Below are positions 25,681 through 37,559 of a stretch of 64,000 bases of DNA, piece by piece; positions within the stretch are counted from its first letter, which is position 1, and each line of letters opens with the position of its first letter. Under the pieces are notes generated by a model. The model was not told the DNA's origin, ran no database searches, and was given only the letters and a program-made list of their open reading frames with translations. Source of the stretch: Gammaproteobacteria bacterium (GTDB lineage Bacteria > Pseudomonadota > Gammaproteobacteria > Steroidobacterales > Steroidobacteraceae); NCBI GenBank assembly GCA_025357915.1, contig JANYLH010000016.1, positions 1-64,000 on the forward strand, given 5' to 3'. A program made the translations under genes and the position numbers.

Positions 25681-27669
25681 TTACAATTCTAGTACGACCC
25701 GCAGCACATTGTCGGCGCCCAGGCCAAATTTCCGGTACAGCTCGGGCGCCTTGCCCGAGGCGCCGAACTCGTCGATGCCCAGAACGCGCCCCGCCGTGCC
25801 GACATAGCGCCACCACAGGCCCGTGGCACCCGCCTCGATCGCCAGCCGACGAGTCACCGCGGCGGGCAGGACCGATTCCTTCCAGGCCGCGTCCTGCGCG
25901 TCGAAAACCGCCGTGCAGGGCATCGAAACGAGCCGCACGCGCCGTCCCTGGGCCTGCGCCGCCTTGATTGCATCGAAGGCCAGCGACACTTCCGAGCCGG
26001 TGGCGATGACGATGGCTTCCGGCGCGTCCTGGCAGTCGAGCAGCACGTAGCCGCCGCGAGCCATGTGCTCCGGCGCAGCCGTGGCGGCCACCTGCGGCAG
26101 GCCCTGGCGCGTCAGCACCAGGCACCCCGGCCCGTCGGTGCGCTCGATGACGGCCGCCCAGGCGACGGCGGTTTCGAGCGCATCGGCCGGGCGCCACACG
26201 TGCAGGTGCGGCATCAGCCGCAGGCTCGAGACGTGTTCGATGGGCTGGTGCGTCGGACCGTCTTCCCCGAGCCCGATCGAATCGTGCGTGTAGACCAGGA
26301 TCACGCGCTGCCGCATGAGCGCGGCCATGCGCACCGCGTTGCGCGCGTAGTCCGAGAATGTGAGAAAGGTGCCGCCGAAGGGAATGAAGCCGCCATGGAG
26401 CGCGAGGCCGTTCATGATCGCGGTCATGCCGAATTCGCGCACGCCGTAATAGAGGTAGCTGCCCGAAGCGTCGGCATGCGTGATCGCGCGCGCGCCCTTG
26501 CGCAGCGTATTGTTTGAACCGGTGAGATCGGCGGAGCCGCCGAGCAGTTCCGGGAGCCCATCGCCGATCGCGTTGAGCGCGTTCTGCGAAGACACGCGCG
26601 TCGCCTGCGCGCCACTCGTTGCCGCCGCCGCAGCGTACAACTGCGCGCGCGCGCCCGGCCATTGCGCCGGCAACTCGCCCTGCATGCGCCGCACGAATTC
26701 GCTGGCCAGCTGCGGGTGAGCCGCCTGGTAGCGCGCGAACAGCTCCTGCCAGGCTTGCTCCGCCGCGCGGCCGCGCGCCTGGCCGTCCCACGCGGCCCGC
26801 AGCTGCGGCGGCACCACGAACGGCGGTTCGCTCCAGTTGAGCAGTTTTCGCACCGCCGCGATTTCCTCGGCACCCAGTGGCTCGCCGTGCGCCTTGGCGG
26901 TGCCGCCGCGCGTCGGCGCCGGGTAGCCGATCACCGTCCGGCAGCAGATCAACGCGGGACGTGCAGCATCGGCCTGTGCCGCCTGGATGGCCGCGGCCAC
27001 GGCGTCGCCGTCCTGGCCATCCACCTCGCGGATTACCTGCCAGCCGTAGGCCTCGAAGCGCTTCGCGGTGTCATCCGCGAACCAGCCCGCGACCTTGCCG
27101 TCGATGGAAATGCCATTTTCGTCGTACAGGCAGATGAGCTTGCCCAGGCCCAGCGTGCCGGCGAGCGAGGCCACTTCGTGAGAGATGCCCTCCATCAGGC
27201 AACCGTCGCCCACAAACACCCAGGTGTGGTGATCGACGATGTCGAAGCCGGGCTGGTTGAACTGCGCCGCGAGCACTTTTTCGGCCAGCGCAAAGCCCAC
27301 GGCGTTCGCCAGTCCCTGCCCCAGCGGTCCCGTGGTGGTCTCGATGCCCAGGGCGAGATCGTGCTCGGGGTGGCCGGCGGTGCGGCTCCCGAGCTGGCGA
27401 AAGTTGCGCAGTTCGTCCATCGACACCGGGTAGCCCGTGAGGTGCAGGAGCGAGTACAGCAGCATCGAGGCGTGCCCGTTCGAGAGCACGAATCGATCGC
27501 GGTTCCACCAGCGCGGATTCGCCGGGTTGTGCTTGAGAGAGCCGCGCCACAGGGCCTCGGCCATGTCCGCCATGCCCATCGGCGCGCCCGGGTGGCCGGA
27601 GTTGGCCTGTTGGACGGCGTCCATGGACAGTACGCGAATGACGTTGGCTAGCTCGCGGCGTGTGGGCAT
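25681..27669 (-). CDS. tkt: Transketolase
   Basis: [61 protein letters not shown]. Confidence 0.98.
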   Translation of the reverse strand: MPTRRELANVIRVLSMDAVQQANSGHPGAPMGMADMAEALWRGSLKHNPANPRWWNRDRFVLSNGHASMLLYSLLHLTGYPVSMDELRNFRQLGSRTAGHPEHDLALGIETTTGPLGQGLANAVGFALAEKVLAAQFNQPGFDIVDHHTWVFVGDGCLMEGISHEVASLAGTLGLGKLICLYDENGISIDGKVAGWFADDTAKRFEAYGWQVIREVDGQDGDAVAAAIQAAQADAARPALICCRTVIGYPAPTRGGTAKAHGEPLGAEEIAAVRKLLNWSEPPFVVPPQLRAAWDGQARGRAAEQAWQELFARYQAAHPQLASEFVRRMQGELPAQWPGARAQLYAAAAATSGAQATRVSSQNALNAIGDGLPELLGGSADLTGSNNTLRKGARAITHADASGSYLYYGVREFGMTAIMNGLALHGGFIPFGGTFLTFSDYARNAVRMAALMRQRVILVYTHDSIGLGEDGPTHQPIEHVSSLRLMPHLHVWRPADALETAVAWAAVIERTDGPGCLVLTRQGLPQVAATAAPEHMARGGYVLLDCQDAPEAIVIATGSEVSLAFDAIKAAQAQGRRVRLVSMPCTAVFDAQDAAWKESVLPAAVTRRLAIEAGATGLWWRYVGTAGRVLGIDEFGASGKAPELYRKFGLGADNVLRVVLEL

Positions 27670-27790
27670 GGGTGTCTCGTGAACTCAAGGCGGCGCGGCC
27701 AGAGGGGCGCGCATTGTCTACCAGGGGATTTCCCCCGGCAACCACACGTTATACTGCGCGCTCGCTTACCCCCCTGTTTCAGGATCCCGC

Positions 27791-28984
<1,194 letters not shown>

Positions 28985-29289
28985 GCGCCCGGTTCGCGTC
29001 TCTCTAATCGTTTTTTGCCCCGTCCCTGGTGCTAGCGCCGGCGCAACGGCGATGGCGCCGTCATTGAACATTGTTCGAAGCTTGATTGAGGCTTTACCCC
29101 TGCTTCATATAGGGTTGTACCAATTGCCTGCCGGAATCCCCTGCAGGCCCTGGCCGAGCGACGGCAACTGGGCAGCGCGGGTTTCGCCAGCGGCGCACAC
29201 GCCCAGCGCCACCAGGACGCCCGGCGCCAGGACATCGATAGCGCGGACTCGTACCACCGCGCGACGCTACCTGAAACCAGCGGCAGGTG

Positions 29290-29318
29290 TCGAATTCAGA
29301 CCTGGTTCAGGCTATAAT
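29290..29318 (+). promoter_or_regulatory. Putative sigma-70 promoter upstream of the SAH riboswitch (-10 TATAAT at 29313-29318)
   Basis: Consensus TATAAT located 36 nt before the conserved riboswitch core; weak -35 (TCGAAT) at 17-bp spacing. Confidence 0.5.
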
Positions 29319-29350
29319 CGCCGCTCGACGTACGGGCCTGCCCGCACGCC

Positions 29351-29431
29351 GGTGCATCGAGGAGCGTTGCGACAGGGTAAGCCCCTGCCAGGCTTGGTGC
29401 ATCGTGGCTAAGGAGCCAACGGCGCTCACTA
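29351..29431 (+). promoter_or_regulatory. S-adenosylhomocysteine (SAH) riboswitch
   Basis: CGAGGAGCGTTGCGACAGGGTAAGCCCCTGCCAGGCTTGG...CCAACGGCGCTCACT matches the conserved SAH-riboswitch core; lies directly upstream of ahcY, followed by an RBS (AGGAG) and ATG at 29465. Confidence 0.95.
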
Positions 29432-29464
29432 CCTGTTTATACAGAAACAATAGTAGGAGACGCC

Positions 29465-30901
<1,437 letters not shown>

Positions 30902-31067
30902 CGCATTGCTGCCGCACTGCCGCGGAACGGCGACAGTCGTTGCGGGGACTGTTTAACATCTGCGGAAAGGAGCCTCCGGAACTGTGGAGCGCGTCGATAG
31001 TCCAGACACATATGGGCACGGCAGAAGTTGATGCAGGTCACCGGGCGTGCGGCGCGCGGGCGGTAAT

Positions 31068-31871
31068 ATGGCGCGCATGAAGACCGACATCCGCTTGCTG
31101 CAGATTTCCGACCCGCACCTGTTCGGGCGGTCCGAGGGCGCGTTGCGCGGCGTGGTGACGCGCGATTCGCTCCAGGCCGTGCTGCGCCATGCGCGCGCTC
31201 ACCACTGGGATGCCGAAGCGCTGCTACTGACCGGCGACCTCGTGAATGATGACGCCAGCGGCTATGCCACCGTGCGCGAGCTGTTCGGAAACCTGGGCAA
31301 GCCGCTGTGGTGCCTGCCCGGCAACCACGACGACGGCGCAGCCATGCGGCGCGAACTCGGCGCGGCGCCCTTCGAGGTCGGCGGCTTCCACGACCTTGGC
31401 GCCTGGCGCGTGATCCTGCTCGACAGCTGCGTGAGCGGCCAGGCCCACGGGCGCCTGGGCGTCGGCGAGCTCTCGCGCCTGGAGGCGGCGCTGGCGGGCG
31501 CCGGCGAGCGCCATGTCCTCATTGGCCTGCATCACCACCCGGTGCGCATGTCGAGCCGCTGGATCGATTCGGTCGGACTGCAGAACCCCGAGGATTTCTT
31601 CGCGATCACCGATCGTTACCCCCAGGTGCGCGTCATGCTCTGGGGACACGTGCACCAGGCCTTCGATTCGCGGCGTAAGGGCGTGCGGCTGCTGGCGGTG
31701 CCTTCGACCTGCGCGCAGTTCCTGCCGCATTCAGACCAGTTCGCCATCGATCCGAGTCCGCCGGGTTACCGGCGCCTTACGCTCCACAGTGACGGCACGA
31801 TCGACACGGAAGTGCTGCGCGTCGAGATGCATGCGGCCGCGCACACGGCGCAGCGCGTCGCCGGCGCTTAG
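31068..31871 (+). CDS. cpdA: 3',5'-cyclic-AMP phosphodiesterase CpdA (metallophosphatase)
   Basis: LLQISDPHLF, LLTGDLVND, LPGNHDD, GLHHHPV, WGHVHQAFD. Start uncertain (31047-31077). Confidence 0.92.
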   Translation: MARMKTDIRLLQISDPHLFGRSEGALRGVVTRDSLQAVLRHARAHHWDAEALLLTGDLVNDDASGYATVRELFGNLGKPLWCLPGNHDDGAAMRRELGAAPFEVGGFHDLGAWRVILLDSCVSGQAHGRLGVGELSRLEAALAGAGERHVLIGLHHHPVRMSSRWIDSVGLQNPEDFFAITDRYPQVRVMLWGHVHQAFDSRRKGVRLLAVPSTCAQFLPHSDQFAIDPSPPGYRRLTLHSDGTIDTEVLRVEMHAAAHTAQRVAGA

Positions 31872-31878
31872 GGCCTGC

Positions 31879-32484
31879 TCACGCCTGTTCCTCGCCTTCG
31901 GGCGGCACTTCGATCAAGGGCGCCAGGGCGCGCATCCGCTCCTGCGCATCGTCAAGTTCCAGCAGTTCCTGTTGCGCGCTGCGCTCGAGCGGCAGGAACT
32001 CCGCCAAGCGATTCGACACCCAGCCGGCGTCATCAAAATCGGTTTCCAGGTGCCGCGCCGTGTCGCCCAGCTCCTGCAACACGCGGCGCAGGACGCGCGC
32101 CAGCGGCCGATGCTCCGGCGCCAGCGCGCTCGGCGGCGACTCCGGAAGCCATTCCACGGCAGCGACGTGCAAGCCGTCGGCTTGCAGGCGGCGGCTTACG
32201 AGGCGGAAGCGCCGTGCGCCGCGGCACATGAGCCCCAGCAGCCCGTCGGGCAGCGCGTTGAAGTCGACGATGCGTGCGCTGGTGCCGACGCGCGCCAGTC
32301 CGGGGACCGGACCGGTCTGGGCGCTGCCCGGACCCGTGATCAGCAGCACGCCAAAGTCATTGCCCTCGCGCATGCAACGGCCAACCATGTCGACGTAGCG
32401 CGTTTCGAAGATGCGCAACGGCAGCAGGCCGCCGGGAAACAGCACCGTGCGCAGCGGAAACAGCGGCACTTCAGCCATCGGCAC
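31879..32484 (-). CDS. LON peptidase N-terminal (substrate-binding) domain protein
   Basis: EVPLFPLRTVLFPGGLLPLRIFETRYVDMVGRCMREGNDFGVLLI; no ATPase or protease domain. Confidence 0.92.
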   Translation of the reverse strand: MPMAEVPLFPLRTVLFPGGLLPLRIFETRYVDMVGRCMREGNDFGVLLITGPGSAQTGPVPGLARVGTSARIVDFNALPDGLLGLMCRGARRFRLVSRRLQADGLHVAAVEWLPESPPSALAPEHRPLARVLRRVLQELGDTARHLETDFDDAGWVSNRLAEFLPLERSAQQELLELDDAQERMRALAPLIEVPPEGEEQA

Positions 32485-33865
32485 CGCGTGCGGCCAGCGC
32501 CTTGAGTAGTCGCTCGTGCAGGCCGCCGAAGCCGCCGTTGCTCATCAACAGGGCATGGTCGCCCGCATGCAGGTCGCCCACCAGTCCTGCCAGAAGCGAG
32601 TCGAACTCGTGGGCAACGTGTGCACGGCCGCCGAGCGGGCGCAGCGCGCCCGCGGCGTCCCAGCCCAGATCGGCGGGCGCGTGGAGCCAGACGCTGTCCG
32701 CGCCACCCAGCGACTCGGCCAGGGTGTCGCGATGCACGCCGGCACGCATCGTGTTTGAACGCGGCTCGAGTACCGCGACGATGCGCTCGCGCCCAACCCG
32801 GCGGCGGAGCCCTTCGAGCGTGGTGGCGATCGCGGTCGGGTGATGCGCGAAATCGTCATAGACGCTGACGCCGTCGGCCACGCCGCGCAGCTCCATGCGC
32901 CGGCGCACGCCCGCGAACGACGCCAAGGCCAGGCACGCTCGCTCCGGCGGCACGCCGGCGTGGCGCGCGGCGCCGATGGCGGCGAGCGCGTTGTCGACGT
33001 TGTGCAAGCCGATGAGCGGCCAGCGTACCGCGCCGCAGTCAACACCGCCGAAGCGCACGGAAAACTCCGAGCCGTCGCTCCCCGGCGCCAATGCGGCCGA
33101 CCAACCCGTGGCGGCACCCGGCGTCGTAGCGCTGTCGCGCCCGAAGCGTTCCACGCCGCTCCAGCAGCCCATGGCGAGCACCCGCGCCAGATTGGCGTCG
33201 CCGCCGTTGACGAGGATGAGTCCACCCGCCGGAACCGTGCGCACCAGGTGATGGAACTGGCGCTCGATGGCGGCGAGGTCCGGGTAGATGTCGGCGTGGT
33301 CGAATTCCAGGTTGTTCAGCACCAGCGTGCGCGGCCGGTAATGCACGAACTTGGCGCGCTTGTCGAAGAAGGCCGTGTCGTATTCATCGGCTTCGATGAC
33401 GAAGAACGGCAGTTCGCCGAGCCGCGCACTGAGCTCGAAATTGCCAGGAATGCCGCCGATCAGGAACCCGGGCGAGAGCCCGGCGTCCTCGAGGATCCAG
33501 GCCAGCATTGCCGCGGTCGTGGTCTTGCCATGCGTGCCCGCGACCGCGAGCACCCAGCGGTCGGCCAGCACCTCGCGCGCCAGCCACTCGGGCCCGGAGA
33601 CATAGGCAATGTTCTGCTCCAGCACGGCTTCAACCGCCGGCATGCCGCGTGAGCAGACGTTGCCCACCACGACAACGTCCGGGCGCGGCTCGAGCTGCTG
33701 CGCGCCATACCCTTCGGTGAGGCCGATGCCCAGCGCAGCCAGCTGCGTGCTCATCGGTGGATAGACGTTGCGGTCAGAGCCCGTTACCTCGTGGCCCGCG
33801 GCGCGCGCGATCGCCGCCACGCCACCCATGAAAGTTCCGCAGATGCCGAGTATGTGTACGTGCAT
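32471..33865 (-). CDS. mpl: UDP-N-acetylmuramate:L-alanyl-gamma-D-glutamyl-meso-diaminopimelate ligase
   Basis: MHVHILGICGTFMGGVAAIARAAGHEVTGSDRNVYPPMSTQL; AVAGTHGKTTTAAML; VYDDFAHHPTAI. ORF trimmed to the ATG at 33865. Confidence 0.97.
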   Translation of the reverse strand: MHVHILGICGTFMGGVAAIARAAGHEVTGSDRNVYPPMSTQLAALGIGLTEGYGAQQLEPRPDVVVVGNVCSRGMPAVEAVLEQNIAYVSGPEWLAREVLADRWVLAVAGTHGKTTTAAMLAWILEDAGLSPGFLIGGIPGNFELSARLGELPFFVIEADEYDTAFFDKRAKFVHYRPRTLVLNNLEFDHADIYPDLAAIERQFHHLVRTVPAGGLILVNGGDANLARVLAMGCWSGVERFGRDSATTPGAATGWSAALAPGSDGSEFSVRFGGVDCGAVRWPLIGLHNVDNALAAIGAARHAGVPPERACLALASFAGVRRRMELRGVADGVSVYDDFAHHPTAIATTLEGLRRRVGRERIVAVLEPRSNTMRAGVHRDTLAESLGGADSVWLHAPADLGWDAAGALRPLGGRAHVAHEFDSLLAGLVGDLHAGDHALLMSNGGFGGLHERLLKALAARGADG

Positions 33866-33917
33866 AATCACGCCGATTGTACACGCGGGCGCCCGGGCGC
33901 CCGCCATCCCGGTCCCG

Positions 33918-35015
33918 ATGGAGCGTCAGTCCAACTTGTCCACACCGATCACCGATGCCGCGGCGCTGTCCGCGGCCGCCGCCACGCTGGAAACCGGCAA
34001 GACGCTCGGTCTCGACACCGAATTCATGCGCGAGCGCACCTACTACGCGCAGCTGTGCCTGCTGCAGCTCGGCGCGGAAAGCGTGTTCGTGTGCGTCGAT
34101 CCGCTGGCGCTGAAATCGCTCGAACCGCTCCGTCCGCTCATGGCTGCGCCGGGCCTGTGCAAGATCCTGCACGCGGCCCGCCAGGACCTGGAGGTGCTCG
34201 AACCCTCGGTTGGCCTGCTGCACAACGTATTCGACACGCAGGTGGCCGCGGCGCTGGCCGGTTTCCCGGCGCAGATCGGCTACGGCGACCTGGTGCGCGA
34301 GATCCTCGGTGTCGACCTGCACAAGAGCCAGACCCGCACTGACTGGTCGCGCCGGCCACTGTCGGCCGCGCAGATCGACTATGCACTGGACGACGTGCGC
34401 CACCTGCCCCCGCTCCGCGAGCAGCTCGGCGAGCGGCTCGAGCGCCTCGGCCGCAGCGCCTGGTTCGACGAGGAAATGGCCCAGCTCGGCGGCGAGAACT
34501 TCGCGATCGACCCGGAGCAGGCCTGGTTACGCATCAAGGCCTTTGCCGACCTCGACCCGGACCGGCAGCGGCTCGCGCAGATGCTGGGCGCCTGGCGCGA
34601 ACGCCGGGCGATGAGCTCCGACCGCCCGCGCGGCTGGATACTGCCCGACGGCGCGCTGCGCGACCTGGTATTCCAGGTGCCGCGCGACCGTGCCGCGCTG
34701 GCGCGCTTGCGCGAGCTGCCGGACGGCATCCGCGAGAACAGCGGCGCGCAGCTGCTGGAGCTGATCAGCGCCGCAGCGGTCCCGGAGCCACCGGCAGCGC
34801 TGCCGGAACGGCGGCGCCCCGACCCGGAACAGCTCGACAAGGTAACGCGCCTCGTGGACATCGCGCGGCGCATGGCCGCCTCGCTCAGCCTCGCGACGGA
34901 GATCCTCGCGACCCGCCGCGAGCTGGAACAGCTGGCACGCGGGCAGCGCGACGGGCCGCTCCTGCGCGGCTGGCGCCGCGAAGCGGTCGGCGCGGAACTG
35001 CTGAAAGCGCTCTAG
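33918..35015 (+). CDS. rnd: Ribonuclease D
   Basis: LGLDTEFMRERTYYAQLCLLQLG (ExoI DEDD); HAARQDLEVL; LHKSQTRTDWSRRPLSAAQIDYALDDVRHLPPL; HRDC-like C-terminus. Confidence 0.95.
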   Translation: MERQSNLSTPITDAAALSAAAATLETGKTLGLDTEFMRERTYYAQLCLLQLGAESVFVCVDPLALKSLEPLRPLMAAPGLCKILHAARQDLEVLEPSVGLLHNVFDTQVAAALAGFPAQIGYGDLVREILGVDLHKSQTRTDWSRRPLSAAQIDYALDDVRHLPPLREQLGERLERLGRSAWFDEEMAQLGGENFAIDPEQAWLRIKAFADLDPDRQRLAQMLGAWRERRAMSSDRPRGWILPDGALRDLVFQVPRDRAALARLRELPDGIRENSGAQLLELISAAAVPEPPAALPERRRPDPEQLDKVTRLVDIARRMAASLSLATEILATRRELEQLARGQRDGPLLRGWRREAVGAELLKAL

Positions 35016-35950
35016 CGACGGCGCGCGCGCTTGCGCACCGGTTTGCGCGCCGGCTTGCGTGCCGGCTTGCGCACAACCTTGCGAACCGGCTTCTTGCGCA
35101 CAACCTTGCGCTTGCCCTTACTCCTGGCTTTGTGCGTGGTCCTGGGCGCGCTCTTGCGCGCGGGCGCCGCCTTCCGCTCGACCCTGGCCTTCTTGCGGGC
35201 GCTCTTGCGCCTGGCCTTCGACTCTACCGGCGCCTTCGCCGGCGCCTTGCGCGGGCGCTTCGGCCTGGCTTGCCGTGCCGGTTTCCGGGCCGCGGCCGGC
35301 TTCCTGGTCAACACGCTGATCAATCGCGCCGTAACTTCATCCACCGACCCCTGCGCATCGACCGTGCGCAACAGGCCCTGAGCGCGATAGTGCTCGATCA
35401 GCGGCCGGGTCTGCTCGTCGTAGACGGCCAGGCGGCGGGTCACGGTCTGCTCGTTGTCGTCGGGGCGCTGGGTCAGCGCCGGCGCCGCCGCGCACTTGGT
35501 GCAATGCGTGATCCCGGGCGTGGCGTGATCGTGCACGTTGAAGATCGTGCCGCAGTTGGGGCAGGTGCGCCGGCCGGAGATGCGGCGGGCGATTTCCGCG
35601 TAATCGACGTTGAACAGCACCACCGCATCGAGCGGCTGGCCGATTGCGGCGAGCATGGCCGCGAGTGCTTCGGCCTGTGCGAGGTTGCGGGGAAACCCGT
35701 CGAGCACATAGCCCGTGGCAGCATCAGCTCCACCGAGCCGCTCGCGGATGATGCCAACGACGATCTGGTCCGCCACCAGCGCGCCGGCGTCCATGGCTGC
35801 CTTGGCCCGGAGGCCCAGGGGCGTGCCGCGGCCAACGGCCGAACGCAGCAGGTCGCCGGTGGATATCTGTGGAACGCCGAAGCGCGCGAGCAGCCGCTGC
35901 GCCTGGGTGCCCTTGCCCGAACCGGGCGCGCCAAGTAGGACGATTCGCAT
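35012..35950 (-). CDS. adk: Adenylate kinase with Cys4 lid and a long Lys/Arg/Ala/Pro-rich C-terminal tail
   Basis: MRIVLLGAPGSGKGTQAQRLLARFGVPQISTGDLLR; GYVLDGFPRN; lid CPNCG...CTKC; tail of ~98 aa, ...KARRKSARKKARVERKAAPARKSAPRTTHKARSKGKRKVVRKKPVRKVVRKPARKPARKPVRKRARRR. Confidence 0.95.
   Translation of the reverse strand: MRIVLLGAPGSGKGTQAQRLLARFGVPQISTGDLLRSAVGRGTPLGLRAKAAMDAGALVADQIVVGIIRERLGGADAATGYVLDGFPRNLAQAEALAAMLAAIGQPLDAVVLFNVDYAEIARRISGRRTCPNCGTIFNVHDHATPGITHCTKCAAAPALTQRPDDNEQTVTRRLAVYDEQTRPLIEHYRAQGLLRTVDAQGSVDEVTARLISVLTRKPAAARKPARQARPKRPRKAPAKAPVESKARRKSARKKARVERKAAPARKSAPRTTHKARSKGKRKVVRKKPVRKVVRKPARKPARKPVRKRARRR
35031..35110. repeat. Degenerate ~12-bp tandem repeat encoding the (A/V)RKP units of the Adk tail
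   Basis: TTGCGCACCGGT-TTGCGCGCCGGC-TTGCGTGCCGGC-TTGCGCACAACC-TTGCGAACCGGC-TTC-TTGCGCACAACC-TTGCGC on the + strand. Confidence 0.75.
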
Positions 35951-36062
35951 GTGTGAAAGGTACCGAGCGCCCCGCGCGCGGTCAAACACCCTCTGCCCCG
36001 CCCCACTGCCTTGGGCTATCCTGACAGCTCCAAAGCCCATGCCCCCCCGGAGCCACCCAGTC

Positions 36063-37337
36063 ATGCCGAAACCCGCGCCACGCAATGCCGTCTACGCCCA
36101 GTCCGGCGGCGTCACCGCCGTCATCAACGCCTCGGCCTGCGGGGTCATCGAAACCGCCATGAAGCACCGGCGGCACATCGGTCGCGTCTATGCCGGACGC
36201 GACGGCATCGTCGGCATCCTCACCGAAAACCTCATCGACGTGGGCGCCGAGGACCGCGCGACCATTCGCGCCCTGCGCCATACGCCGTCCGGTGCCTTCG
36301 GCTCGGCGCGCTTCAAGCTCAAGGGCCTCGAGCAGAACCGCGCCGAGTACGAGCGGCTGATCGAAGTGTTCCGCGCCCACGACATCGGCTACTTCTTCTA
36401 CAACGGCGGCAACGATTCGATGGACACGGCGCACAAGGTGTCGCAGATCGGCACGCAGCTGGGTTACCCGATCGCCTGCATCGGCGTGCCCAAGACCGTC
36501 GACAACGACCTGCCGCACACCGATTGCTGCCCGGGCTTCGGCTCGGTGGCCAAGTACATCGCCGTCTCGACGCTCGAGGGCGCAATGGACGTCGCCTCGA
36601 TGGCGCGCACCTCGACCAAGGTGTTCGTGCTCGAAGTGATGGGCCGCCATGCCGGCTGGATCGCCGCCGCCGGCGGACTCGCCGGCAGGAAGCCCGGCGA
36701 GGCACCGCACATCATCCTGTTTCCGGAAATCGCCTTCGACAAGGAGAAATTCCTGGCGCGCGTGAAGCAGTGCGTCACCGATTACGGCTACTGCGTGATC
36801 GTGGTTTCCGAAGGCGCGCACTACGCCGACGGCAAGTTCCTCGCCGAGGCCGGCACCAAGGACGCCTTCGGCCACACGCAGCTCGGCGGCGTGGGGCCCG
36901 TAGTCGCCAACATGGTGCGCGAGGCGCACGGCTACAAGTTTCACTGGGCGGTGGCCGACTACCTGCAGCGCGCCGCGCGCCACATCGCTTCCAGGGTCGA
37001 CGTCGAACAGGCCTACGCGGTCGGCAAGGCGGCGGTCGAGTACGCCGTGCAGGGCAAGCACGGCGTGATGCCGGCGATCAAGCGGCTGTCCTCGAAACCC
37101 TACCGGTGGAAGATCGTGCCGGTGCCGCTCGAGGCCGTAGCCAACGTCGAGAAGATCGTACCGCGCCATTTCATCACCGCGGATGGCTTCGGCATCACCG
37201 CGGCCTGCCGCCGCTACCTCGAGCCGCTCATTGGCGGCGAGGACTATCCGCCGTACCGCAACGGATTGCCGGACTACGCCCACCTGCGCGGCAAGGCGGT
37301 GCGCCGCAAACTCAAGGGCGAATACACGCTCAAATGA
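36063..37337 (+). CDS. pfp: Pyrophosphate-dependent 6-phosphofructokinase
   Basis: NAVYAQSGGVTAVINASACGVI; YNGGNDSMDTA; GVPKTVDNDLPHTDCCPGFGS; VLEVMGRHAGWIAA. PPi-type residues: Asp after GGN, and Lys in PKTVDND. Confidence 0.93.
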   Translation: MPKPAPRNAVYAQSGGVTAVINASACGVIETAMKHRRHIGRVYAGRDGIVGILTENLIDVGAEDRATIRALRHTPSGAFGSARFKLKGLEQNRAEYERLIEVFRAHDIGYFFYNGGNDSMDTAHKVSQIGTQLGYPIACIGVPKTVDNDLPHTDCCPGFGSVAKYIAVSTLEGAMDVASMARTSTKVFVLEVMGRHAGWIAAAGGLAGRKPGEAPHIILFPEIAFDKEKFLARVKQCVTDYGYCVIVVSEGAHYADGKFLAEAGTKDAFGHTQLGGVGPVVANMVREAHGYKFHWAVADYLQRAARHIASRVDVEQAYAVGKAAVEYAVQGKHGVMPAIKRLSSKPYRWKIVPVPLEAVANVEKIVPRHFITADGFGITAACRRYLEPLIGGEDYPPYRNGLPDYAHLRGKAVRRKLKGEYTLK

Positions 37338-37543
37338 ACGACCAGGCACGCTTTGAAAGCCTCGAGATCAAGCTCATGCACCTGGAGGACGCACTCGCCG
37401 GGCTCAGCGACGCCCACACGCGGGCGCAGCGGGAACTGGGTGAGCTGCGCGAGCAGGTGCGCATCATCATTGAGCGGCTCGCGGGCCACGAGGAATCGCA
37501 GGGCGCCAGCGCGACCGCTCACGAGCCGCCGCCTCACTACTAG
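37334..37543 (+). CDS. slyX: SlyX family protein
   Basis: MNDQARFESLEIKLMHLEDALAGLSDAHTRAQRELGELREQVRIIIERLAG...EPPPHY; typical SlyX coiled coil and PPHY terminus; ATGA overlap with pfp. Confidence 0.9.
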   Translation: MNDQARFESLEIKLMHLEDALAGLSDAHTRAQRELGELREQVRIIIERLAGHEESQGASATAHEPPPHY

Positions 37544-37559
37544 AGCGGGGGCGCGCCCG

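Noticed and set aside
29066-29076. GAACATTGTTC as a LexA/SOS box
   Set aside because: Spacing does not fit the gammaproteobacterial CTG-N10-CAG site or the GAAC-N4-GTTC form; kept only as an unexplained dyad.
29032-29235. 67-aa - strand ORF in the metK-ahcY spacer
   Set aside because: W/R/S-rich translation with no recognisable domain or good RBS; not supported as coding.
30902-31046. Region after ahcY as a terminator or small RNA
   Set aside because: Contains a short ACAGTC/GACTGT stem but no clear T-tract or known RNA signature.
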